From: Laccaria trichodermophora
Lineage: Eukaryota > Basidiomycota > Agaricomycetes > Agaricales > Hydnangiaceae
DNA: 64,000 nt
Assembly: GCA_018417955.1 (NCBI GenBank)
Contig: JACTVC010000029.1
Span: forward strand, 434,001 to 498,000
Direction of reading: 5' to 3'
Under the pieces are notes generated by a model, which ran no database searches, was not told the DNA's origin, and saw nothing but the letters and a program-made list of their open reading frames with translations. Shown piece by piece: positions 21,871-33,955 of this stretch. How positions within the stretch are numbered: the stretch's first letter is position 1; each line of letters opens with the position of its first letter. Made by a program: the position numbers and the translations under genes.

Positions 21871-22089
21871 CATCACTAATCTCGAGAACAGGGTCATTTA
21901 TTGCACTGAACTTTGTTTGACGCGAGAACAGGATCACTTGTGATTGGTATTTAATTATTGATGGACTTCGAATTAGTACTTAACTATCGAATTGAACTTC
22001 GTTTGATACGATGTATAATGAGCTTATCTCGCTGCTCTTACACAAATAGTCCTTTCTGCACGAATTTAAGTTCTATCAAACAGATATTG

Positions 22090-22643
22090 TCATGCTTTGC
22101 ACTGATAACGACTACAATTTCGGAGATAGCCATGGATGAAGTCTAAAATAACCCAATCTCCCTCATACCGGTTGAGAATAGGGAACTGCTTTCTGAGCTG
22201 GAGATTCGTTGATGAATACTTCCTGTGCACAAACAATTTGTGGCTTACAGTGTCGCAAACCTGCTTCAGCTTCTGAGGGTCTTGCTTGTTGAATGGCAGT
22301 CCTCTCTCAAGAACTGCATTGACTTTGGCTCGTACTTGAGTCTTCGAGAGTGCATTATGAGGACTAATTCAAGCGGTAAGCTAGAACATACCTGTACTTT
22401 CTGATAGATTGACTTTTCCCATCCTAGCACAACAGCCAATGAATAGCCATTCCGTCCGGGACAGCCAGCTTCTCCCTTCGGTTTGACGACTAGGCGCGTA
22501 CTAGAGGGGGTTGGCGGGTCTGGCGCTTGCATTGGCCAAACTTTCCGGAGCGTAAGTTCTGTCACTTGCCACTGCTGTTCATCATCGAAGACGGTATGCT
22601 GAGTGAGTGGGCTGGGCAAACGTCTTGTGTCGCAATTCATCAC
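22090..22643 (-). CDS. Hypothetical protein, transposon-neighbour type, two exons
   Basis: Exon 1 (22392-22643) begins MMNCDTRRLPSPLTQHTVFD and contains RNGYSLAVVLGWEKSIYQKV. A 50-nt GT-AG intron (22342-22391) leads in phase to exon 2 (22090-22341): TQVRAKVNAVLERGLPFNKQ, VCDTVSHKLF, QLRKQFPILNRYEGDWVILD, ending CKA. The second exon resembles, from memory, the end of a basidiomycete family with the pattern 'L..Q....F..V......YP.F..F...WP......LKY' that tends to lie beside transposases; no function is known. It is divergent from the Tnp2-type gene (263 bp between starts). The frame is intact as modelled. Confidence 0.5.
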
Positions 22644-23789
22644 AGGTTAACGGACAAGGACCAGTCATTGACACATGAAGGTATCGATGATATATTGGAT
22701 CGAATAATACATTATATTTCTAAGGAGACGTTGTAAAGTACAATACAAGGTTATATGAAATATACAAAGCATCAGTACCTTGTACCGAATAAGGTATGGA
22801 AACGAAATACAAGGTGTTGCAAACGAGGCTACAAATTATAAAGTGCACATAAGTGCGTCGAGAGTTCAATTTTCTTTTTTCCTCTAGCAAAATACCGTTG
22901 AACTTATGGGTAGGAAGTCCAACAGACCCCGATTGTGCTTTTGTACGGCCTTCAGGTGCAATGGAAGGGCAATATCAACTGCCAAGTTTACCTCACATCA
23001 GGCAGCCTTGGAAGAGCTGATTACGGCAGTCCAACAGGATGATGTGTTGAAGAAGGTCAAGAACGACATCTTGAAGATGACACTCTGTGATTCCTGGCAG
23101 TCCCCTAATCCTATGCAACCATTACCGCTACACACTCCCAACCTATGCACCAAAGAGGTCAAGGACGCATATTGGTCTTTGCTTGGCATGGACTCGACAA
23201 TCAACCAACACCAGAATGAGGTTACATGTGCATTGGCGGAGTGGAACCCAGACGGAATGATAGCAAAGCCGATCGAAGCCCGCTTCTCGACAATGCGCGA
23301 CGCTGCTGCATTCTTGAGCTGGGAGAAAGCTTGGTTTTGTGACATAGCAGCCTGCTTGAGTCAGACCCCATCATGTGGAGATGCGATAAATGGTCAATTT
23401 ATTGAAGTAATGATCAAGCGCACAAATTCTGTTTCAAACCAAATTGAACAGCGTCTCGCACAGTGGAGAGAACTCGACGCACAGGCGGCATCTTCTGGTG
23501 ATCACTACAATACAGGTGAGTTTCCGGTCGGTATATGCAAAGTCCATCTGACGCTAAGTGTCGTTTCTGTAGACCGATACTTTAATCACCCTGTTATCAT
23601 CGTCATGATGTTCGTCGCTGTTGTTCTCAATGTAATTGCCAACGTCAGCCAGATGCCGTGTAATTCACTAGTAGGTGCCACCGTTATCATAGAAATAAGG
23701 CAACTGCCTAGGGCTCCCTGTGTATAAGTCCACAGTCTTTATGATAGGAATCATTCCAGTTACCATGTTTATTCATTATGCGATTTTCA

Positions 23790-25935
23790 TTAGTTATCTG
23801 GGCAATATCATTGCGATTTTCATTATTTATCTGGCTGATATCATTGTGAATTTCATTAGATACCTTGGCGATATCATTGGAAATTTCATTAGCTACTTGG
23901 CCACTATCATTGCGATTTTCATTATTTATCTGTGCAATATCATTGTGATTTTCATTATTTATCTGGCCGATATCATTGCGATTTTCATTAGAAACTTGGC
24001 CAATATCATTGTGATTTTCATTAGATACCTTGGCGATATCATTGGAAATTTCATTAGCTACTTGGCCAATATCATTGTGATTTTCATTATTTCTCTGTGC
24101 AATATCATTGTGATTTTCATTAGATACCTTGGCGATATCATTGGAAATTTCATTAGCTACTTGGCCACTATCATTGTGATTTTCATTATTTATCTGGCCG
24201 ATATCATTCTGATTTTCATTAGATACCTTGGCGATATCATTGGAAATTTCATTAGCTACTTGGCCACTATCATTGCGATTTTCATTATTTATCTGTGCAA
24301 TATCATTGTGATTTTCATTATTTATCTGGCCGATATCATTGTGATTTTCATTAGATACCTTGGCGATATCATTGGAAATTTCATTAGCTACTTGGCCACT
24401 ATCATTGCAATTTTCATTATTTATCTGGCCGACATCATTGTGATTTTCATTAGATACCTTGGCGATATCATTGGAAATTTCATTAGCTACTTGGCCACTA
24501 TCATTGCGATTTTCATTATTTATCTGTGCAATATCATTGTGATTTTCATTATTTATCTGGCCGATATCATTGCGATTTTCATTAGAAACTTGGGCAATAT
24601 CATTGGAAATTTCATTAGCTACTTGGCCACTATCATTGTGATTTTCATTATTTATCTGTGCAATATCATTGTGATTTTCATTATTTATCTGGCCGATATC
24701 ATTGTGATTTTCATTAGATACCTTGGCGATATCATTGGAAATTTCATTAGCTACTTGGCCACTATCATTGCGATTTTCATTATTTATCTGTGCAATATCA
24801 TTGTGATTTTCATTATTTATCTGGCCGATATCATTGCGATTTTCATTAGAAACTTGGGCAATATCATTGGAAATTTCATTAGCTACTTGGCCACTATCAT
24901 TGTGATTTTCATTATTTATCTGTGCAATATCATTGTGATTTTCATTATTTATCTGGCCGATATCATTGTGATTTTCATTAGATACCTTGGCGATATCATT
25001 GGAAATTTCATTAGCTACTTGGCCACTATCATTGCGATTTTCATTATTTATCTGTGCAATATCATTGTGATTTTCATTATTTATCTGGCCGATATCATTG
25101 CGATTTTCATTAGAAACTTGGCCAATATCATTGTGATTTTCATTAGATACCTTGGCGATATCATTGGAAATTTCATTAGCTACTTGGCCAATATCATTGT
25201 GATTTTCATTATTTCTCTGTGCAATATCATTGTGATTTTCATTAGATACCTTGGCGATATCATTGGAAATTTCATTAGCTACTTGGCCACTATCATTGCG
25301 ATTTTCATTATTTATCTGTGCAATATCATTGTGATTTTCATTATTTATCTGGCCGATATCATTGTGATTTTCATTAGATACCTTGGCGATATCATTGGAA
25401 ATTTCATTAGCTACTTGGCCACTATCATTGCAATTTTCATTATTTATCTGGCCGACATCATTGTGATTTTCATTAGATACCTTGGCGATATCATTGGAAA
25501 TTTCATTAGCTACTTGGCCACTATCATTGCGATTTTCATTATTTATCTGTGCAATATCATTGTGATTTTCATTATTTATCTGGCCGATATCATTGCGATT
25601 TTCATTAGAAACTTGGGCAATATCATTGGAAATTTCATTAGCTACTTGGCCACTATCATTGTGATTTTCATTATTTATCTGTGCAATATCATTGTGATTT
25701 TCATTATTTATCTGGCCGATATCATTGTGATTTTCATTAGATACCTTGGCGATATCATTGGAAATTTCATTAGCTACTTGGCCAATATCATTGCGATTTT
25801 CATTATTTATCTGGCCGATATCATTGCGATTTTCATTAGAAACCTAGGTGATATCATTGGAAATTTTATTAGCCACATGGGTGATATCATTGCAATTTTC
25901 ATTAGGTGCCTGGGTGATGTCATTGTGATTTTTTA
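23790..25935. repeat. 33-bp satellite array, left arm of FB-A
   Basis: About 65 units of the type ATCATTGTGATTTTCATTAG + 13 more bases (ATACCTTGGCGAT or variants TATCTGGCCGAT, TATCTGTGCAAT, CTACTTGGCCACT) form higher-order blocks of several units. Because 33 is divisible by three, all frames that start open stay open. The long reading on either strand (I/F-rich one way, N/E/D-rich the other) is a by-product and not evidence of a protein. Confidence 0.95.
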
Positions 25936-26449
25936 AATGTAGCCCTGGGTATTTCATTGTGATTTTCCAAATGTGGCCCTGGGTATTTCATTGTGATTTT
26001 TCAATGGATACCCAGGGCATGAATGCTTTGATTGATGTACAGAACATCAGGCACTGCCTTCAGGGTCCATCCCAAAAGGGAGATGTCACCTGGTTTGACT
26101 AAAAAGTGAAGAAAATGAAGAGGAGAATGACTTTACCTATCAGGGTCCATGTAAAGGGATGTTGGGATGATGGTCACATGACCAATTACCAAAAATGGTC
26201 AAGACACGAAAATTGTAGCCCTACACTGTAGCTTCCTGAATCTGTTTGAATTATGTTCTGAAGTGCTTCTGTTGTGGAGATATGAGGTAAAGGAATTTCA
26301 AAAGTGTCACGTTTTTTTTGGTTTTTGGTGTTTTTCTCCATGAAAACAAAACCAAATAACATGATTTCAGTATATTTAGAAAGCTAAAAGAAAGGGCTAC
26401 AATTGTTGTATCGTGGGAAAAATGACCAAAAAAGGAAGGTTCATGCTCT

Positions 26450-26930
26450 ACTATAAGAGTCAGACTACCAAGTTTACTGATACACTACAAAAAAGTCGGA
26501 CTTAGACTACACAGTTTACTGATAGACTACAAAAGACTACAAAAGTTGAACTTAGACTACAAAGTTTACTGATACACTACAAAAGACTACAAAAGTCTAT
26601 AGACTACCAAGTTTACTGATACACTACAAAAAAGTCAGACTTAGACTACAAAGTTTACTGATAGACTATAAAAGACTACAAAAGTCGGACTTGGACTACA
26701 AAAGCTTGGACTTAGACTACAAAGTTAGGGTTAGGGCCAAAAGGTTATCTTGACTACAAAGTTTGTAGTGTCTGCTTTTTGAGACTACAAAAGTTTGTAG
26801 TGTTCCACTTTTTCATTAGAAAAGTTTGTAGTGTCCACTTTTTAAGACTACAAGAGTTTGTAGTGTGTGATTTTTGTAACTGCAAAAGTTTGTAGTGTCC
26901 ACTTTTTGAGACTACAAGTTGTCATGTATT
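26450..26930. repeat. TTTGTAGTC / GACTACAAA short-repeat tract, left inner arm of FB-A
   Basis: Irregular repeats of AGACTACAAAGTTTACTGAT and AAAAGTCGGACTTAGACTAC pass through TTAGGGTTAGGGCC at about 26725 into AGTTTGTAGTGTCCACTTTT. The mirrored tract is at about 27800-28275. Related tracts lie at 840-1060, 34240-34690 and 35515-35990. Confidence 0.8.
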
Positions 26931-28796
26931 TTGTGGTGTCATTGACCCTGTCCAGGTTATGGGCATGAGGTTGAAGGATTGCCATGATATTGCCAGTGCT
27001 GCAGCATGAGTTTTTGACATTAGGCACAGGTTGTCTTTCACATTAGGAAAGGCTATTCTAAGCCTTTCATATTGATACCTACTGTCCTACCTTAAAACAT
27101 AATCATCAGTACATGTGGAGATATGGCTGAAGGATTGGCATGACATCACCAGTTTTTGACATCATGACCAAGTCAGCTTTCACACTGTCTGCTTGATAAC
27201 TACTTGCCTGTCCCAAACATAGTCAACTTTGATACAGCTCTTTGAGGGCCATAGGATGATGTGCTGATTCATCCTTGGCAGTGTCTCTAAGTCAGATCAT
27301 GTTGTAAGTTGACCATGTATTGAGTAGATATCAACATGAATAGCCTGCTCTAGCTTGAAAGCCAACTTGGGCATGATGTGAGAAACTGATGATGTGGCAA
27401 TAGCAATATGTCAAGTCATGTCAATACTTCAGCTATATCCCCACCTGAGCTTACAATTATGTTTTGAGATAGGACAGTAGGATCAATATGAAGGCATAGA
27501 ATAGCCTTTCCTAACATGAAAGATCACTTGTGCATGATGTCAAAAACTAATGCTACAGCACTGACAATATGATGGCAATCCTTCAACCTCATGCCCATCA
27601 CATAGATAGAGCCAAGGACATGAGAAAATACATGTCAACTACAGACTAGGTATCAATATGAAAGGCTTAGAATAGCCTTTCCTAATGTGAAAGACAACCT
27701 GTGCCTAATGTCAAAAACTCATGCTGCAGCACTGGCAATATCATGGCAATCCTTCAACCTCATGCCCATAACCTGGACAGGGTCAATGACACCACAAAAT
27801 ACATGACAACTTGTAGTCTCAAAAAGTGGACACTACAAACTTTTGCAGTTACAAAAATCACACACTACAAACTCTTGTAGTCTTAAAAAGTGGACACTAC
27901 AAACTTTTCTAATGAAAAAGTGGAACACTACAAACTTTTGTAGTCTCAAAAAGCAGACACTACAAACTTTGTAGTCAAGATAACCTTTTGGCCCTAACCC
28001 TAACTTTGTAGTCTAAGTCCAAGCTTTTGTAGTCCAAGTCCGACTTTTGTAGTCTTTTATAGTCTATCAGTAAACTTTGTAGTCTAAGTCTGACTTTTTT
28101 GTAGTGTATCAGTAAACTTGGTAGTCTATAGACTTTTGTAGTCTTTTGTAGTGTATCAGTAAACTTTGTAGTCTAAGTTCAACTTTTGTAGTCTTTTGTA
28201 GTCTATCAGTAAACTGTGTAGTCTAAGTCCGACTTTTTTGTAGTGTATCAGTAAACTTGGTAGTCTGACTCTTATAGTAGAGCATGAACCTTCCTTTTTT
28301 GGTCATTTTTCCCACGATACAACAATTGTAGCCCTTTCTTTTAGCTTTCTAAATATACTGAAATCATGTTATTTGGTTTTGTTTTCATGGAGAAAAACAC
28401 CAAAAACCAAAAAAAACGTGACACTTTTGAAATTCCTTTACCTCATATCTCCACAACAGAAGCACTTCAGAACATAATTCAAACAGATTCAGGAAGCTAC
28501 AGTGTAGGGCTACAATTTTCGTGTCTTGACCATTTTTGGTAATTGGTCATGTGACCATCATCCCAACATCCCTTTACATGGACCCTGATAGGTAAAGTCA
28601 TTCTCCTCTTCATTTTCTTCACTTTTTAGTCAAACCAGGTGACATCTCCCTTTTGGGATGGACCCTGAAGGCAGTGCCTGATGTTCTGTACATCAATCAA
28701 AGCATTCATGCCCTGGGTATCCATTGAAAAATCACAATGAAATACCCAGGGCCACATTTGGAAAATCACAATGAAATACCCAGGGCTACATTTAAA

Positions 28797-29810
28797 AAAT
28801 CACAATGACATCACCCAGGCACCTAATGAAAATTGCAATGATATCACCCATGTGGCTAATAAAATTTCCAATGATATCACCTAGGTTTCTAATGAAAATC
28901 GCAATGATATCGGCCAGATAAATAATGAAAATCGCAATGATAGTGGCCAAGTAGCTAATGAAATTTCCAATGATATCGCCAAGGTATCTAATGAAAATCA
29001 CAATGATAGCGGCGAAGTAGCTAATGAAATTTCCAATGATATTGCCCAGGTTTCTAATGAAAATCGCAATGATATTGGCCAAGTAGCTAATGAAATTTCC
29101 AATGATATCGCCAAGGTATCTAATGAAAATAGCAATGATATTGCACAGATACATAATGAAAATCGCAATGATATCGGCCAGATAAATAATGAAAATCGCA
29201 ATGATATTGGCCAAGTAGCTAATGAAATTTCCAATGATATCGCCAAGGTATCTAATGAAAATCACAATGATATTGGCCAGATAAATAATGAAAATCGCAA
29301 TGATATTGCACAGATAAATAATGAAAATCGCAATGATAGTGGCCAAGTAGCTAATGAAATTTCCAATGATATCGCCAAGGTATCTAATGAAAATCACAAT
29401 GATATCGGCCAGATGAATAATGAAAATCACAATGATATTGCACAGATAAATAATGAAAATCGCAATGATAGTGGCCAAGTAGCTAATGAAATTTCCAATG
29501 ATATCGCCAAGGTATCTAATGAAAATCACAATGATATCGGCCAGATAAATAATGAAAATCACAATGATAGTGGCCAAGTAGCTAATGAAATTTCCAATGA
29601 TATCGCCAAGGTATCTAATGAAAATCACAATGATATTGCACAGAGAAATAATGAAAATCACAATGATATTGGCCAAGTAGCTAATGAAATTTCCAATGAT
29701 ATCGCCAAGGTATCTAATGAAAATCGCAATGATATTGCCCAGAGAAATAATGAAAATCGCAATGATATTGCCCAGATAACTAATGAAAATCGCATAATGA
29801 ATAGACATGG
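28797..29810. repeat. 33-bp satellite array, right arm of FB-A
   Basis: Reverse-complement counterpart of 23790-25935, with about 30 units (TATCTAATGAAAATCACAAT + GATATCGCCAAGG). It is about half the length of the left array, so the two arms differ in unit number while single units stay nearly identical. Confidence 0.95.
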
Positions 29811-32800
29811 TAACTGGAATGATTCCTATCATAAAGACTGTGGACTTATACACAGGGAGCCCTAGGCAGTTGCCTTATTTATATGATAAAAGTGGTACCC
29901 ACCAGTCTGTAATTTTATTCTAAGGCTCATCAAACATGTGCTTCGTTTGGCCGCCCCAAGTACAGCCTGGAATAATATCCCTGATGATATTCGCACTGCA
30001 TGTCAGAAGTTTGACTTGGACCCCGTTACAGCAACCTACGCAACATGCCCTGTTTGCTCCTTCCTTTATCCCCCAACTGAGAAGGATGGCCATCAAGTCT
30101 ATCCTGCACGTTGTACCTTCAAATGCTACCCTACTAGCCGTCCATGTGGAGCCCGATTAACAAAGCTGGGTGTTGAAAACGGTGTTACTTCACGAATGCC
30201 CATCCGGCCATATGTCATGCAAAGTTTCACAGACTTTGTCGGAAAGCTCTATTGTCGTCCTGGGATGGAAGAGCTGATTCGCCGAACCAGGGAGTACGTC
30301 AAAGAGTCTGAAGATGTATGGGACATAAATCAAGCGTCAGCCATCCGCGAATTCCGAGGCATTGACAACAAGATATTTGTGGATTGCAAGGATGAAATAC
30401 GCACCGTATGGAGTTTCAGTTATGATGCCTTCAATCCGTTTCATAATAAGGCTGCGGGAAAATCAGCATCAGTGGGGTCGATGGCAATGGAGTGCCTCAG
30501 CTTACCATCCAGCTTCCGCAAACGACCTGAAAACATTTACTTTGCAGGAGCGGTCCCAGGCCCCAAACAGCCAAGCCTGGAAGGGCTTAACCCATTTATG
30601 GCACCTTTGGTCGACGTACTCGACCACAGCTATCTTTATGGTATGTGGTTCACGAGAATGTTCGAACACCCAGAAGGTCGGCGTTCTCGAGAGGCAATTA
30701 TTCCTACTGTCAATGATCTTCCTGGTTCTCGCAAAGTCACTGGAAGCGCATCTCATTCAGCGAACATGTTTTGTTCATTATGCCACTTACAGAAGTCAGA
30801 AATCAACTGTCTAGACGAGTCCAAATTCAGACCAAAAACTTGCGAAGAGCACCGAAAGTTCGCGAAGGAATGGCTTGAAGCCACATCTAAATCGAGACGG
30901 AAAGCATTGTTCAAGAAGCACAGGGTGTGCTGGTCAGAGCTTCTACGCCTATGCTACTGGGATCCTGTTAATTGGGTAGTCATTGATGGCATGCATAATC
31001 TCTTTCTAGGACTGGTCAGACATCACTTTCGCGTGGTGATTGGAACGAAATGGGACGAACGAGACAACGAAACCGATATGATCGTACGCGATCAGACACT
31101 GAAGGAAACGGATCTAAAAAGAGGACGTCGTTTGCTAGCAGTTCCCGGCACTACTCTCAAACTGGAGACATTACCTATACCAGCTCTGTGGCAGCTGTGT
31201 GTCGAGTACGATGTTACACAAACCATTGCACAAACTGGTCATCGCGTGAAGAAGCGTCCATTTGCAAATGCTTTACTGGTGCATCGATTGGTCACCCAAC
31301 TGCCTTTATCTTGCTAAGTTGAACCCAGGCTGTCTGCCAAGACACGTCAGCGGAAATCGAGACTAGAACGAGAGAGTCCCACCCAACTGGTACCACCTCA
31401 CTTGAGGGCAACCTGGCAGCCATGGAAGTGGAGCTCGGTGACGAAACCTATACTTCTGATGGTAATCCCATGCTTAGCACAAAGGAATTGAAGGAAATAC
31501 AGGAAGACATACAAAATACGATTCGTCCTACATGGCAGACAGGCCCTCCTGCGAACTTCGGTTCACCTGCTCATAGCAAACTCAAAGCAGATCAGTGGAG
31601 GACATGCATTGAGTTCGATCTTCCCGTATCGCTCATCAAAATGTGGGACGATGCAGACCAAAGGGACATCCCAGATGATCTACGACATCGACACCAAAAG
31701 TTGATTGAAAGCACGATGCATTTGTCAACGGCGATATGATGGGCTGTCTCACATAGAACATCAGAACAGCATGCACAGGAATACAAGCGACATATGACAG
31801 CTTACCTCAAGTCATTGAGGGAGCTCTGCCCTAATGATGACCTTCACCCCGTCCACCACAACGCATTACACATTCCTGATTTTCTTCGTCGGTTTGGCCC
31901 AATGCATGGGTGGTGGATGTTCCCATTCGAACGTCTTATCGGGATTCTTCAGAAAGTAAAGACGAACTTCAAGATGGGTGAGGCAATACATTTCATTTGG
32001 AACAATACTGAATTGACAGTACCTTTAGGCCAATTGGAGAAAACGATAATGAACACATTTTGTGCCGCAAGTGAGTTAAAGGTGTTCCTACAATGACCAG
32101 GTTGTCCTGAAGCACTCCGAGAATGTGCGCCAATACTAGCGGATTGCTTCCCCGACTTGCAAAAGGGAACATTCAACCACAATATACAGACGCTAGCAGA
32201 AGATAACAACCTTCAAGATCACAAATCCAAAAAAGTTAAGCTAGAACAAGACATATGTGATGCTTTGGCCAGGGTTCAAGGGGAATTGGAATCACCCAAG
32301 GAGGAAGTACGGGAGCGTAGCCGACTAGAAATCAAAGGCCGAAAATTCGCAGTGGCTCACGCCACCTATCGCAACAGCATCGTTTTCTTCCAGCCACGTG
32401 CAACTTCCGAGCTCATTCCAGGTCTTATCCGCCAGATTATTGAAGTTGGGCCTGTCGACAATCCCCGAGTTTTCCTCGCCATCCACAGGTATCTTCCATC
32501 TACAGCAGCCAACCCTTTCCTAAAATATCCTAGCTTTGGGGCAATCGTGAGATCCAAGCAGACCGATGATAAAGGAGTGGTGGGCACCACTTATATGATA
32601 AATACTAGGCAGATGCCTGCACAGTCATTTATTTGCAGCCAAGTAAAAATATGAAATGAAATGGCTAGGCAAATGAAATGATATGTGTCTTATTTAGTAC
32701 CAGAATGGTAAATTAATAAATGCATTCTGCCTACCTTATGTCATTCAACTTGGGATCCTGTCATTCTTCCCTAGAACTATTTATCATTTCTTCTCTAGGG

Positions 32801-32892
32801 CAATATTTTTGATATTTCATTATTCCCTAGGGCTATATATCATTGCTTCCCAAAGTGATATTTATGATATTTCATTCTTCCCCAGAGGTCTA

Positions 32893-33543
32893 CTCATGGT
32901 CACAAAAAGTGACTGGACACCTGTTTCAGATACAATGGCTGGATGGATTTCAATTCTTTTTGGTGGATGTCAAGATAATATGAAATGTAGTAGATCCCCA
33001 AATTTTCATAATACTTGGACAAAATCTGAATGAGATATACCATCATAACCCTTTCTACACTCCAGGGGGATTTTTCAGATATTTTTTTCAGAGCCCAATT
33101 TTTTTTACAGTACATAGAACTACTTAATAAAAGTATGGAACATTTTGAATTATGTCTATAAGTTTATTTGTTGAGGAGATATAAGCTGAGCAATGTGGCA
33201 AATATTGTGTGAACAAGGTCAATATGACTGTAAACACCATACTTTGAGGCTTTATATCTTCTTAACAAATAAACTTATGGACATAATTCAAAATGTTCCA
33301 TACTTTTATTAAGTAGTTCTATGTACTGTAAAAAAAATTGGGCTCTGAAAAAAATGTCTGAAAAATCCCCCTGGTGTATAGAAAGGGTTATGATGGTATA
33401 TCTCATTCAGATTTTGTCCAAGTATTATGAAAATTTGGGGATCTACTACATTTCATATTATCTTGACATCCACCAAAAAGAATTGAAATCCATCCAGCCA
33501 TTGTATCTGAAACAGGTGTCCAGTCACTTTTTGTAACCATGAG
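32893..33543. mobile_element. TA-flanked palindromic MITE nested in FB-B (651 bp)
   Basis: The ends are CTCATGGTCACAAAAAGTGA and, in reverse complement, CTCATGGTTACAAAAAGTGA. Inverted arms of about 300 bp surround a short loop (about 33200-33240). It is flanked by TA on each side (32891-32892, 33544-33545). The opposite arm of FB-B (about 36795-36820) holds the same flanking sequence with a single TA and no insert, i.e. the empty site. TA target and length suggest a Tc1/mariner-type MITE; there is no coding sequence. Confidence 0.9.
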
Positions 33544-33544
33544 T

Positions 33545-33955
33545 ATATCATTGGTTGCCTAGGGCGATATTTTTGGTATTTCATTGTTCCTCAGGGCTAT
33601 ATTTTTGGTCCAGGACTATATATCATTGCTTGCTTAGGGTGATATTTTTGATATTTCATTGTTTTCCAGGGCTATATATTATTGTTTGCCTAGGGCGATA
33701 TTTTTGATATTTCATTGTTTTTCAGGGCTATATATCATTGGTTGCCTAGGGCAATATTTTTGATATTTCATTGTTTTACAGGGCTATATATCATTGCTTG
33801 CCTAGGGCAATATTTTTGGTCCAGGACTATATATCATTGCTTGCTTAGGGTGATATTTTTGATATTTCATTGTTTTCCAGGGCTATATATTATTGTTTGC
33901 CTAGGGCGATATTTTTGGTATTTCATTTTTCCCTAGGGCAATATTTCTGGTATTT
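33545..33955. repeat. 56-bp satellite, left arm of FB-B
   Basis: Units of the type GGGCTATATATCATTGCTTG + CCTAGGGCGATATTTTTGAT + ATTTCATTGTTTTCCA. The array continues on the other side of the MITE at about 32790-32890 in a less regular form. Confidence 0.85.

Larger units (their letters stand above)
23666..29907. mobile_element. Giant foldback (palindromic) transposon FB-A, complete, 6242 bp
   Basis: The left end reads CACTAGTAGGTGCCACCGTT. The right end, in reverse complement, reads GACTGGTGGGTACCACTTTT. Both continue into ATCATA..AATAAGGCAACTG and CCTAGGGCTCCCTGTG. The flanking direct repeat is TGTAATT (23659-23665 and 29908-29914). Each arm runs inward in the same order: TIR, 33-bp satellite, a CCCTGGGTATTTCATTGTGA block, a GGACCCTGAAGGCAGTGCCT / TTGGGATG block, a GTCATGTGACCA/CTACAGTGTAGGGC block, TTTGTAGTC short repeats with TTAGGGTTAGGG, then the centre. 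The arms are near-identical by eye (23666 to about 27080 and about 27640 to 29907) with a loop of about 0.5 kb. The left satellite is about twice as long as the right. No transposase is encoded, so it is non-autonomous. It lies inside the Tnp2-type gene. Confidence 0.9.

Noticed and set aside
23790..25935. CRISPR-like array
   Set aside because: Units are contiguous with no unique spacers, the host is a basidiomycete, and the array is mirrored in the other arm; it is a satellite.
23720..25936. A 738-residue I/F-rich plus-strand reading, and its mirror at 28792-29853, as giant membrane proteins
   Set aside because: It is a direct consequence of a 33-bp satellite (a multiple of three). The opposite strand is equally open (N/E/D-rich), the array lies inside a foldback element, and unit number differs between arms.
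26720..26735. TTAGGGTTAGGG as an internal telomere
   Set aside because: Only two repeats, mirrored at about 27995 inside the foldback arm; too short, and better explained as part of the element.
33321..33536. 71-residue protein MYCKKNWALKK..., also found inverted at 32900-33115
   Set aside because: Identical readings in opposite orientation come from the two arms of the TA-flanked MITE; not a gene.
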